DNA of 19,572 nt from KLAP211 sp964650085 (GTDB taxonomy: Bacteria > Patescibacteriota > Dojkabacteria > J137). Below, one piece after another: positions 1 to 6,680 of the stretch. The translations under genes and the position numbers were made by a program. Each line of letters starts with the position of its first letter. The first letter of the stretch is position 1. The DNA lies in the NCBI GenBank assembly GCA_964650085.1, contig CAZYSE010000015.1, forward strand, positions 1-19,572, written 5' to 3'. Below the pieces are notes generated by a model. The model was not told the DNA's origin and did not search any database. It was given only the letters and a program-made list of their open reading frames with translations.

Positions 1-27
1 CCATCGTTACTGAGAAGTCTTGAAAGA

Positions 28-99
28 AACTCCTTTCATTGAGTGACTAGGATGACAAGAGGGGAAAGGTTGCGTAGCAACAAGGGGAGTTATGTAAAG
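28..99. repeat. Partial copy of the 2031-2122 cloverleaf repeat
   Basis: Positions 50-99 match 2081-2130 at 45 of 50 bases by eye. The copy keeps the hairpin GTTGC-GTA-GCAAC (69-81), where the other copy has ATTGC-GTA-GCAAT; the outer pair is G-C here and A-T there, a compensatory change. It also keeps the 3' strands AAGAGGGG (57-64) and GGGGAGTT (84-91). Upstream, only AACTCC (28-33) can restore part of the closing stem against GGAGTT (86-91). The 5' strand of the long helix is missing, so this copy looks decayed or rearranged. It lies beyond the 3' end of the SPFH gene. Confidence 0.75.
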
Positions 100-111
100 T
101 AAGCGTTGTGC

Positions 112-175
112 GAGTTCAAATCTCCGTATTTGAACTCTCTAAACGTTGTAAGGTTCAGGTGCGGAGACCTGAACC
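112..175. repeat. Inverted hairpin pair with complementary loops
   Basis: Hairpin A has a perfect 10-bp stem, GAGTTCAAAT (112-121) with ATTTGAACTC (128-137), and the loop CTCCGT (122-127). Hairpin B has a perfect 9-bp stem, GGTTCAGGT (152-160) with ACCTGAACC (167-175), and the loop GCGGAG (161-166). B read in reverse complement aligns with A at 17 of 22 core bases. Four of the five differences form two A-T to G-C swaps that keep the stem paired. The loops are complementary over six bases if one G-U pair is allowed, so a kissing contact is possible. Both are preceded by similar bases (GCGTTGTG at 103, ACGTTGTA at 143). There is no T-run, so they are not ordinary intrinsic terminators. Confidence 0.8.
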
Positions 176-178
176 CAC

Positions 179-198
179 AAGTAAATTGTTATTTACTT
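179..198. other. 8-bp hairpin over the SPFH stop codon
   Basis: AAGTAAAT (179-186), loop TGTT, ATTTACTT (191-198) form a perfect 8-bp hairpin. It contains the stop codon of the SPFH gene (189-191) and comes immediately before hairpins B and A in the direction of that transcript. It may stabilise or terminate the mRNA. No T-run follows on either strand. Confidence 0.55.
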
Positions 199-1106
199 AC
201 ATCCGAAATCTTATTTCCAGTAATAATCGCCTCTCTAATTTGAGCCGAAATATCAGATATCGCTCCTGGAGAGTGAGGTAGTAGTATCGTGTTTGTATTT
301 CCAGATTGACCCATTTCCTTCAAAGTATCAAAATACTGAGTGATTAAAACCAAGTTCATAACATCTTGGGCGGTTGAGTCCTGAATACTATTTTTGAAGT
401 CTTCGACAGATTCTTTTAGTCCTTCGATAATCGCTTTTCTTTGATCTGCAATACCTTTTCCTTGCAATGCTTTAGACTGTGCTTCAGCTTCTGCAGATTT
501 AACTCTAAGAATTCTATCTGCTTCTCCTTTTTCATTTGCAGCAACTCTCATTCTTTGCGCTGCGTTGATCTCGTTCATCGCTTCTTTAACTTTAGCGTCT
601 GGTTCGATATCAGTTACTAGAGCGTTCATAATTGCAAAACCGAATCCGTTCATTGTTTCGTTTAGTTCTTCCTTTACTGCAATAGCAATTTCATCTTTCT
701 TCTCGAATAAATCGTCTAGGTTAATGGAAGGAACTCTTGCTCTTACAACATCGAAGACGTATGAGTTGATTTGTCTTTCAGGGTTGTTCAATCTGTAATA
801 TGCATCGTAAACTTTTTCTGCTAATACAAAATATTGAACAGATATAATTACGTTAACAAAAACGTTATCTTTAGTCTTAGTTTCTGCCTTCATATCTAAT
901 TGCATAACTCTCAATGAAAGCTTGCCTGCAACTTTTTGAACGAAAGGAATCTTGAAGTGTAGACCTGGATTAGCTATGTAAGAAAACTTTCCAAAAGTTT
1001 CAATAATAAAAACGCTTTGTTGTTCAACTATAAAGAAAGTCGAAAAGAAAATGACTATCAATAAGGGAACTAAGCAGAATAAACAAAAAATGAAGAAGAT
1101 TTCCAT
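189..1106 (-). CDS. SPFH/band-7 (stomatin, HIR-like) membrane protein
   Basis: A 305-residue SPFH protein, the usual length for stomatin and HIR-type members. Residues 3-26 form one hydrophobic membrane segment. The SPFH domain follows, with the family signatures ETFGKF (36-41), NPGLHFKIPF (46-55) and ETKTKDNVFV (75-84). Residues about 178-230 are rich in Ala, Glu and Lys (KSAEAEAQSKA), the coiled-coil stretch that drives oligomer formation in this family. A hydrophobic patch (VMNLVLITQYFDTL, 249-262) lies near the C-terminus, where related proteins close their ring-shaped oligomers. The likely role is a membrane-scaffold or microdomain oligomer; no partner such as an NfeD protein or FtsH-type protease is visible nearby. 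The start is the ATG at 1104-1106, which keeps the membrane segment whole; no Shine-Dalgarno is seen. The 3' end runs into a cluster of hairpins. Confidence 0.93.
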   Translation of the reverse strand: MEIFFIFCLFCLVPLLIVIFFSTFFIVEQQSVFIIETFGKFSYIANPGLHFKIPFVQKVAGKLSLRVMQLDMKAETKTKDNVFVNVIISVQYFVLAEKVYDAYYRLNNPERQINSYVFDVVRARVPSINLDDLFEKKDEIAIAVKEELNETMNGFGFAIMNALVTDIEPDAKVKEAMNEINAAQRMRVAANEKGEADRILRVKSAEAEAQSKALQGKGIADQRKAIIEGLKESVEDFKNSIQDSTAQDVMNLVLITQYFDTLKEMGQSGNTNTILLPHSPGAISDISAQIREAIITGNKISDVSK

Positions 1107-1135
1107 TAGTTTAAAGTAATATGTAATTCAAAATA

Positions 1136-1144
1136 ATTTTAACA
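1136..1144 (-). promoter_or_regulatory. Possible extended -10 for the SPFH gene
   Basis: On the minus strand this reads TGTTAAAAT, an extended -10 (TGn plus TAAAAT) about 30 bases before the SPFH start. No good -35 hexamer is found 17 bases further up, where the heptad array begins. Confidence 0.4.
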
Positions 1145-1152
1145 CAACGGGA

Positions 1153-1208
1153 AGAAGCTCGAAGCACGAAATCCGAAGTCCGAAAACCTAAAGATCAAAG
1201 GCTAAAAA
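1153..1208. repeat. Heptad array (NGAANNN/NTAAANN), eight units
   Basis: The stretch divides without slippage into 7-base words: AGAAGCT, CGAAGCA, CGAAATC, CGAAGTC, CGAAAAC, CTAAAGA, TCAAAGG, CTAAAAA. The central AA recurs every seven bases while the flanks vary. The same design occurs at 4675-4723 and, on the other strand, at 8358-8393. It lies upstream of both the SPFH gene (-) and the kinase-like gene (+). No open reading frame explains the period, and seven is not a multiple of three or of a helical turn. Function unknown. Confidence 0.7.
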
Positions 1209-1242
1209 AGGTGAGATTTGCTTTTTACCACATGATCTTCTA

Positions 1243-1252
1243 NNNNNNNNNN
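1243..1252. other. Scaffold gap (10 N)
   Basis: Ten N placeholders; the real gap length is unknown. The open frame of the kinase-like protein runs into the right edge, so its N-terminus is missing or interrupted. An ATG at 1232 left of the gap (ATG ATC TTC) could be its true start, depending on the missing bases. Confidence 0.95.
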
Positions 1253-1982
1253 AATTGTAGTTTCGGGATGGCCAGGATGTGGAGGGACAACGCTAGCACT
1301 GCTTCTTGCGACTGTATACAAGTTAAGACTAGTTCGTGGCTCAGAAACTTTTAGAATGATTTTGAAAGCAATGAACTACTCCGAAACTGGAGAAGACATA
1401 CTGAAGGCGGAAAGTATTGTTCAGCCATTCTACGGCCCTTTATATGATAAGTTTATCTCCGATCTATTTAAAGAAAGCAACGAAAATATTATTGCAGATA
1501 GCGATATAGCTGGATTCTTTATACCGGATCAAGATAATTTGTTTAAAATTTTCTTAAAAGGTAACGACGAATCCCGAAGAAAACATTTTATTACCGATGG
1601 CAGAGAAGAGGATATTGAATTTCAAAAACAGAGGGATAACGATTTAAGAGAATCTTACAAAAAGTTTGGTGCAGATATTTTTGATTTAGAAGAAATAAAC
1701 AAAAACTATAATATTGTCTTTGATAATTCCGAAACTTTAATTGCCGGACAGCTTTTCCAAATCACTACTAGGATCTTACCGATTCTTACGGAAGAACAGG
1801 CTGAAACAATCGAGCGTGATTACTGGGCAAGAGGAAAAGCAGCTCTGATAAAAGATCTAGAGGATAGTAATTTACTGATGAAGGGTGATGAGATTTTGAA
1901 GGCGATTGCTGGAAAATATACAGCTGAGATTGAGCAGTTTCCTGAGGATCTTAAGGTTGCGATTCAAACTTTAGTTCTCTAG
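1253..1982 (+). CDS. Cytidylate-kinase-like P-loop protein, 5' end lost in gap
   Basis: Reading the frame back past the ATG at 1356 adds 34 codons up to the gap, and these carry the P-loop: SGWPGCGGTT at 1263-1292, followed by the hydrophobic LALLLATVY. The first ATG in the intact sequence is therefore not the true start. The usual Walker A lysine is glycine (GCGGTT). A GxGG loop is familiar from the cytidylate-kinase-like family Cytidylate_kin2, so this need not mean inactivity. Other supporting stretches are RGSETFRMILK (substrate-binding region), ITDGREEDIEFQKQRDNDLRESYKKFG (the arginine-rich lid of CMP kinases) and YNIVFDNSET, matching the family's Y-D-hydrophobic-D-(T/N)-S ending. The likely activity is nucleoside-monophosphate or other small-molecule phosphorylation in the cytoplasm. 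The substrate cannot be named. It is convergent with the next gene, with the cloverleaf repeat between them. Confidence 0.75.
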
Positions 1983-2017
1983 TATCCCTCCAGGACTTAG
2001 AAGTAACCTCGGACCGA

Positions 2018-2122
2018 ATACCAAGGTATAAACTCCCCACCCGATAAATCGTGGTCCCCTCTTATCCTTCGAGAGCCTCAGGATGACAAGAGGGGAAAGA
2101 TTGCGTAGCAATCAGGGGAGTT
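2018..2122. repeat. Four-helix cloverleaf element between convergent genes
   Basis: The closing stem P1 is AACTCCCC (2031-2038) with GGGGAGTT (2115-2122). Inside it, P2 pairs ACCCGA (2039-2044) with TCG and GGT (2049-2055) around a bulged T2052 and a TAAA loop. P3 pairs CCCCTCTT (2056-2063) with AAGAGGGG (2088-2095) and ATCCT (2064-2068) with AGGAT (2080-2084), with GAC bulged. P4 is GATTGC-GTA-GCAATC (2099-2113). A small hairpin ATAC-CAAG-GTAT (2018-2029) abuts P1. The P3 tip resembles a TCCTTCGA...TCAGGATGACA repeat that I recall from many bacterial genomes; this was not checked. It sits between two convergent genes. A mobile palindromic repeat (REP-like) or a structured 3' end are both possible. 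P4 covaries with the copy at 69-81. Confidence 0.8.
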
Positions 2123-2158
2123 GTGCAAAGGTTAGCTTTACGTGGAGTGTTTTCAAGC

Positions 2159-3829
2159 CTATTCCACAGATTCAAACTTTAGTTCTCTAGCTCTCTTTCT
2201 CTTTACTACAAAAAGTAGCACAAAGATAATCACCCCACCGGATATTAGAAGAACTGGTTTTAAGATTTCTGCTAAAGCATTGTTAGAAGCAACTACATTA
2301 TCTTGATCAAAGTTTAGTTCAAGGATTGTCCCATTATCAAGTTCAACTTTCAAAGTTCCTACAGACTTAGTAATTGGTATCAAATTTACACCAGGAATAA
2401 TTACTCGATCCAATCCTCCGACTGAAATGTTAATATCCCCATTTAAGCTTACGTTTCTGATAGATAGAATCGAATTCGTATTATTCGTGATTTGAATTAA
2501 ATTGGAAGAAGTATCTACAATTGTTACATCGCCAGCGTTTGCTACCTCTGTGGTGGCTATAGGCTCAATTCTGACTACTTCAGGAGTATCTGCGCGAACA
2601 CCTAAAACTAAATCATCGGTATTGTCGGTTATTGTTCCCATAACAACTTTTACAGGATTATCGTTATTTAAAAATTGCTTCGAAAACATATCAATTTCCC
2701 CAATTTCAGAAACTATCCAAGCTATAGGGAAATTTATTTCAAATGGTTCCAAGATGTATCCATACCGAACATCGGTTTTGATTCCAGCATTGTTTAGAAC
2801 CTCACTTACTACCAAAGCTGCATCGAAACTATTAACAGCTTCTGATCCGTCCACCATTTCCCACAACCTTTCGCTGGATATTTTAAAACCTCTGTTTAGA
2901 GTTAAATTGGTTTTTAAGTATTCAACAATTGCTACTAAATCTCTAGATTCTGCAACTTCAGATAGTTCTTTATAAAAAGTTGAATCAGCATTTGAGTTTA
3001 TTAATTTAGATCCATAAATTTCTGGATTTTCTGCGCCTTGTATATCCACTTCAGCTTCAATAACAACTTCTCCTGATTTAGCAACTCCAAAAGTATTACC
3101 TGACTTATCTCTAAGCCCGGCCACAACTCCGCTCAAACTTTTATATTTGATAGCTTGTCCCCTAAGCTGAGAAGGTAAATTGATTAGAAAGTCCCTGTTC
3201 TCTTCTCCAAGTAGGGTGTACTTAAGCCTAAAACTATATGAATTGCTTAGTCGCCAAACAACTTCCATATCTTCGGAAGAAACGAAAGTAGTAATCTTTT
3301 TTGTTTGTGACTCTATTGTATTTCCACCAACACTTTTGGAAAAATTAGCGTTTCCATAGGTAGAAGGAAAGCTTATTGTGTAATAAACGTCCTGCCCAGT
3401 AACCGGATTAATAATATTGGTTTTATGATTTCCGTTAACATCTACTTCTAATGCGCCAACAGTTAAGTTGACGTAAACAGAGTTTCTAGACATATATTCT
3501 AGAGGTCGAGAAAAATTTATTTGAATGCTGTTGTATTCCCCCGGAATTACTTGATAGTTTTGAAGATCATTTGTGGTAACGTTTAAAGCGGAGTATTCCT
3601 TGAATGGAATAGAGAAGACAAACGAGGTTATGTATTTGTTAGGTTCCGAATTCTCAATATCAAAATTTAATGAATAAGACAAAGAACCATCTTCGTAAAC
3701 TTCGTAGTTAGCTCGAACCGAGCCATCCACCACATCGCCCTTAGCTTCAATAATGCCCGCAGGTAGTAATAAAAAGCATGCAAAGATGCTAAAATGTAAG
3801 ACGTATTTAGTAAATTCAAAGTGGCGCAT
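2159..3829 (-). CDS. Exported, membrane-anchored transglutaminase-like protein, catalytic residues absent
   Basis: 556 residues. A signal peptide (basic start, hydrophobic 8-27, ending near EAKG) is followed by a beta-rich extracellular region (about 35-290) with many Asn, Ser and Val. Residues 295-375 resemble a transglutaminase-like core: SFDAALVVSEVLNNAGIKTD followed by VRYGY, the family's 'cell-A-L-GI-R-GY' run, then IAWIVSEI. The positions expected to hold the catalytic Cys and His are Ser334 and Ile369. A second beta-rich domain (about 400-510) and one membrane helix (524-543) with a KRKR stop-transfer follow, leaving a short cytoplasmic tail. It is probably a cell-surface protein with a structural or binding role. 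The ATG at 3827-3829 keeps the signal peptide and overlaps the divergent ksgA start by nine bases. No Shine-Dalgarno. Confidence 0.8.
   Translation of the reverse strand: MRHFEFTKYVLHFSIFACFLLLPAGIIEAKGDVVDGSVRANYEVYEDGSLSYSLNFDIENSEPNKYITSFVFSIPFKEYSALNVTTNDLQNYQVIPGEYNSIQINFSRPLEYMSRNSVYVNLTVGALEVDVNGNHKTNIINPVTGQDVYYTISFPSTYGNANFSKSVGGNTIESQTKKITTFVSSEDMEVVWRLSNSYSFRLKYTLLGEENRDFLINLPSQLRGQAIKYKSLSGVVAGLRDKSGNTFGVAKSGEVVIEAEVDIQGAENPEIYGSKLINSNADSTFYKELSEVAESRDLVAIVEYLKTNLTLNRGFKISSERLWEMVDGSEAVNSFDAALVVSEVLNNAGIKTDVRYGYILEPFEINFPIAWIVSEIGEIDMFSKQFLNNDNPVKVVMGTITDNTDDLVLGVRADTPEVVRIEPIATTEVANAGDVTIVDTSSNLIQITNNTNSILSIRNVSLNGDINISVGGLDRVIIPGVNLIPITKSVGTLKVELDNGTILELNFDQDNVVASNNALAEILKPVLLISGGVIIFVLLFVVKRKRARELKFESVE
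3787..3795 (+). promoter_or_regulatory. Extended -10 promoter of ksgA, inside the opposing gene
   Basis: TGCTAAAAT is an extended -10 (TGn plus TAAAAT). It would start transcription near 3802, leaving a leader of about 20 bases before the GTG at 3821. It lies in the signal-peptide codons of the gene on the other strand. No convincing -35 is seen. Confidence 0.5.
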
Positions 3830-4663
3830 AATTTCAAAAAAAGATATGGACAGAACTTCTTAAAAAATACCAGATTTGCCTGGAGATTGGTAGAAGCATC
3901 TGATCCACAAGAGGGAGACAACTACATAGAAATCGGTCCTGGAGATGGAAACATCACCCAACTGCTTCTTGAAAGTCGTGTAAATGTTACTTCAATAGAA
4001 GTCGACTATGACCTTATCCCTAAGCTGATCAAACGATTCGACATTGATGCTACGTCGCCTTTACAACTTGTGCATAAAGACATTCTACAGATAGATGCAG
4101 AATTCTACAAAAGATTCGAAGGTAAATCCGTTAAAGTAATTGGTTCGCTGCCATACAATATTTCTAAGAAAATCATCAATAAGTTATTAACTGACCACGA
4201 AAACGGTTTAGTTAATATCCAAAGCATGACCTTTATTGTTCAAGAAGAAGTTTCTCAGGATATTGTAGCTGCACCGCCAAAGGGTAATTTCTTTAGTACT
4301 TTGATGCATTTAAGATCAAAAGTTAGAAAATTCGAAAGTATTCCAGCAAGACATTTCTTCCCAGTTCCTAAAGTGAACGGAGGAATCTTACAAATTAGTC
4401 CAATGAACAACGGTTTTAGTCAAGAATTGATTAAATTTATAAAGAACGCGTTTTCTTCTCCTCGAAAACAAATGGTCGGAAACTTGGCAAACTCTAAAAA
4501 ATGGTCAAGTGAACAAATTAAACAGGCTATGAGAGAGCTTGGAATTAGCGAAACTGCAAGAGCTCAGGAAGTTTTGATTGAACAATGGAGAGAGTTATAT
4601 ACTAAGCTGGGTAAAGGAGTGAAGACTGTAGCGGATGATGTGGAAGTAGAAATAGAGGGATAG
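3821..4663 (+). CDS. ksgA: 16S rRNA adenine dimethyltransferase KsgA/RsmA
   Basis: 280 residues, normal for KsgA. It dimethylates two adjacent adenines near the 3' end of 16S rRNA during late small-subunit assembly, using S-adenosylmethionine. The N-terminus KKRYGQNFLKN (6-16) is the family signature. Motif I is YIEIGPGDGNIT (35-46), the acidic loop is SIEVDYDL (58-65), and the RNA-specific C-terminal parts FFPVPKVNGGI and FSSPRKQMVGNL are present. The catalytic motif, usually N-(L/I)-P-Y, reads SLPY (109-112), so Asn is replaced by Ser. An in-frame stop at 3797-3799 leaves GTG 3821 as the first usable start; it directly precedes the motif-bearing N-terminus. The start overlaps the divergent exported protein's start by nine bases, so each promoter must lie inside the other gene. 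No Shine-Dalgarno. Confidence 0.94.
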   Translation: MAHNFKKRYGQNFLKNTRFAWRLVEASDPQEGDNYIEIGPGDGNITQLLLESRVNVTSIEVDYDLIPKLIKRFDIDATSPLQLVHKDILQIDAEFYKRFEGKSVKVIGSLPYNISKKIINKLLTDHENGLVNIQSMTFIVQEEVSQDIVAAPPKGNFFSTLMHLRSKVRKFESIPARHFFPVPKVNGGILQISPMNNGFSQELIKFIKNAFSSPRKQMVGNLANSKKWSSEQIKQAMRELGISETARAQEVLIEQWRELYTKLGKGVKTVADDVEVEIEG

Positions 4664-4674
4664 GGCTGAAAAAT

Positions 4675-4723
4675 TCAAATTTGAAGAAAGAAGATCGAAA
4701 TCTGAACACTGTAACTGTAAACG
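4675..4723. repeat. Heptad array, seven units
   Basis: Seven-base words run in register: TCAAATT, TGAAGAA, AGAAGAT, CGAAATC, TGAACAC, TGTAACT, GTAAACG. GAA recurs at 4683, 4690, 4697 and 4704. The design matches 1153-1208, although the words differ. It lies directly after ksgA and ends where the three-way junction begins. A perfect 12-bp palindrome TTCAAATTTGAA (4674-4685) covers its first units. Confidence 0.6.
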
Positions 4724-4784
4724 TAGATGTCATGGTGAGGCACCGCCACAAAGTGGTCCCTTTGGGAAACCATACATCGGTCGT
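4721..4784. other. Three-way-junction hairpin between convergent ksgA and the sugar-phosphate transferase gene
   Basis: The outer stem pairs GATGT (4726-4730) with ACATC (4774-4778) and ATGGT (4732-4736) with ACCAT (4769-4773), with C4731 bulged. ACG (4721-4723) and CGT (4782-4784) can extend it. Inside are two abutting hairpins, CCAC-AAA-GTGG (4746-4756) and TCCC-TTT-GGGA (4757-4767). GGTG-AGG-CACC (4734-4744) is a competing hairpin that would open the outer stem, so two folds are possible. No T-run follows on either strand. Its position at two converging 3' ends suggests an RNA end structure or a mobile palindromic repeat. Confidence 0.65.
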
Positions 4785-4838
4785 GTCCAGAATCTGAAAA
4801 AACTACTCACTACTCAAAGCACATAGCCCAAAGCTCAA

Positions 4839-6101
4839 TTAGTACACAAATTTCTCATCATCGCCGCTCTTCTCCTTATATATCGTATTCACAATCACAT
4901 CGCCCTTCTTTTTGCTCTGTTTTTGTTCCTCGTCAACAAGATTGGAAGCAAATTTAACTCTGTTTTGTAGTTCAGCACGTTTCTTCTGGTAGGACGAGAA
5001 CGCAAATACAGCAAGTAGAATGACTCCCACTAATATCAACGCAACGTACTCAAATTTAAGGTCACTCAAAAGAATAATAATTCCGGCAACAACAGCCATA
5101 ATTGCTCCCTCAATCAATACCACAAGCTTTTTCGAGTAACCGCTAGCTAATAATCTGTGATGAAAATGGTTGTATCCACTTACTCCAAAGATCTTCCAAG
5201 GTTTACTTCTCAGCTCTGGATGATCTCTCAATCGAGTGTAAATTACGAAAAGTCCATCCAATATAGGTAGCGCGAGTATTAAAAGGGTTGCCGACCAACG
5301 TGCTCCTCCAAGAATTGCGAATATTGACAAGAGATAGCCGTTCAAATAGTCACCTATAGAACCGTACATTATCTTGCCAGGGTTGTAATTGAATGGCAGA
5401 ACTCCTAGAACTGCTCCTAAATGAACTGCAATTAGTCCAGCTAATGGCAAATTATTAGTTGCTGTAATCAAAATCAACAATGTCACAAGGGCGATACTTG
5501 TAACTGTTGCGTTTAGTGCGTCTACACCTCCAACCCAGTTGATAACATTTATAAGTCCTACAATCCAAATTACGGTTAGAATCGCCGCTGGGAAAATTAA
5601 ACTAAAGTTAAAATCTCCAATTGCTATCATTATATTGAACCATTGGAAATCAATTTGCATTCCAAACAATGAAATTGAGTTGATTGATATTCCAGAAACT
5701 ACCACGCAAAATGCTGCTAGAAACTGAAGCCCTAACTGCGCAGGAGCAGATATTTCGAACATATCGTCCATAAACCCAAGAACGATAATTATTCCAAGTC
5801 CGATGAATATCCCAACGTAATTAGAGATTGATGAATAATTTGTCGAAGTTAGCAGGAAGAATATGAGCATCAATGACATTGAGATAACCATTGCCAGTCC
5901 ACCTAATTTGGGATAAGGGTAAGAGTGAACGCGAGAAGTTAGCCCTCTCTCGGTTCTACTTCTTAAAGACGCTGGCAAATCAATAGCTCCAATTTTCTTT
6001 GCTAATCTTCCAACTAGGGGCGTTATCAAAAATGTGATAGCGAAAGATACTAAAATCAGTAGAGATAAGTTTGAAAGGTTTTGAATTAATACTTCGTTCA
6101 T
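4839..6101 (-). CDS. WecA/MraY-type sugar-1-phosphate transferase, atypical active site
   Basis: A 420-residue polytopic membrane protein of the GT4 family, which joins sugar-1-phosphates to undecaprenyl phosphate at the inner membrane face. About ten hydrophobic segments lie between residues 11 and 368. Family motifs seen are YPYPKLGGLAM (61-71), GFMDDMFEIS (109-118, the metal-binding DD) and YNHFHHRL (310-317, the cytoplasmic HxHHR loop). Two acidic motifs deviate. The usual NxxNxxDGxDGL reads NVINWVGGVDAL (185-196), with Gly at the first Asp. The usual GDxGS reads GSIGD (247-251), with Ser at the Asp. The charged cytoplasmic tail (about 371-420) is long for the family. It could be an active CPR variant or a regulatory paralogue. 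Its ATG follows the upstream stop directly (TAAATG), so it is translationally coupled to the 6102-6554 gene. Confidence 0.85.
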   Translation of the reverse strand: MNEVLIQNLSNLSLLILVSFAITFLITPLVGRLAKKIGAIDLPASLRSRTERGLTSRVHSYPYPKLGGLAMVISMSLMLIFFLLTSTNYSSISNYVGIFIGLGIIIVLGFMDDMFEISAPAQLGLQFLAAFCVVVSGISINSISLFGMQIDFQWFNIMIAIGDFNFSLIFPAAILTVIWIVGLINVINWVGGVDALNATVTSIALVTLLILITATNNLPLAGLIAVHLGAVLGVLPFNYNPGKIMYGSIGDYLNGYLLSIFAILGGARWSATLLILALPILDGLFVIYTRLRDHPELRSKPWKIFGVSGYNHFHHRLLASGYSKKLVVLIEGAIMAVVAGIIILLSDLKFEYVALILVGVILLAVFAFSSYQKKRAELQNRVKFASNLVDEEQKQSKKKGDVIVNTIYKEKSGDDEKFVY

Positions 6102-6554
6102 TTATAAAACAAGGCTGAAAATTTGAATTGCGCTGATCAAAATTAAAATATTGAACAAAGATACCATGCTCAAAGCAATAACTGCTAATCTTCTGTCTAT
6201 AAAACTGACTCGAATACAGTAGAATATTACTGAGATTTCTACAGCTAGAATTAGAAAAGGTACAGCAATTATCAAGAATTTATCAATTTGAATCCAGATT
6301 TTCTCGATGTAGTTGTAAATCAGGGGTAGTTTATCAGGCAGTTCACCAATTTTTAGCAAAGAAAAAACGAAGATTCCAGCATTTGTCAGGATAGATGACA
6401 CTACAGCCATTACAAACGCAAATGTTCTAGAGACGGGATAGTATTCTATTTGCCCAATTAGCTTGTTGATTGGCCTTCTATTGCCGAAATCAAAGCCGAT
6501 TTGTCCAGGTAAAACCACGTTTTGTAGCTCGAAGTTGTCTTCTTCTAAATTCAT
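6102..6554 (-). CDS. Small membrane protein upstream of the sugar-phosphate transferase
   Basis: 150 residues with three or four membrane helices (about 46-67, 92-113, 122-147) after a polar N-terminus of about 40 residues. The stretch ELPDKLPLIYNYIEKIW, between the first two helices, resembles the 'LP-x-x-(I/L)-PL-x-Y' loop found in many small CPR membrane proteins (from memory). The family is not recognised further. It forms a two-gene operon with the sugar-phosphate transferase, with no base between stop and start. That suggests a partner in the same envelope step. The ATG is at 6552-6554. No Shine-Dalgarno, and no convincing promoter in the 162-base gap shared with divergent nusA. Confidence 0.75.
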   Translation of the reverse strand: MNLEEDNFELQNVVLPGQIGFDFGNRRPINKLIGQIEYYPVSRTFAFVMAVVSSILTNAGIFVFSLLKIGELPDKLPLIYNYIEKIWIQIDKFLIIAVPFLILAVEISVIFYCIRVSFIDRRLAVIALSMVSLFNILILISAIQIFSLVL

Positions 6555-6680
6555 AATGATTATTAATCCAAAAAGCTGTCTATTAATGTAGTACGTTGAA
6601 TCACTTCTTCCTCTGTGCTTACTCGTGCTTTTTGAGTTACTTTATTTTAGCTTATACAATTAGAAATAGCCAATCCCTTG

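Noticed and set aside
111..126. A tRNA T-arm-like string (GAG-TTCAAAT-CTC)
   Set aside because: No acceptor, D or anticodon arms fit around it. The longer perfect hairpin 112-137 explains the sequence better.
2502..2975. A 157-residue open frame antisense to the surface protein
   Set aside because: Serine/threonine/isoleucine-rich shadow of the opposite coding strand; no promoter or family motif.
4674..4685. Palindrome TTCAAATTTGAA as an operator
   Set aside because: It lies after the ksgA stop, far from any promoter, and is part of the heptad array.
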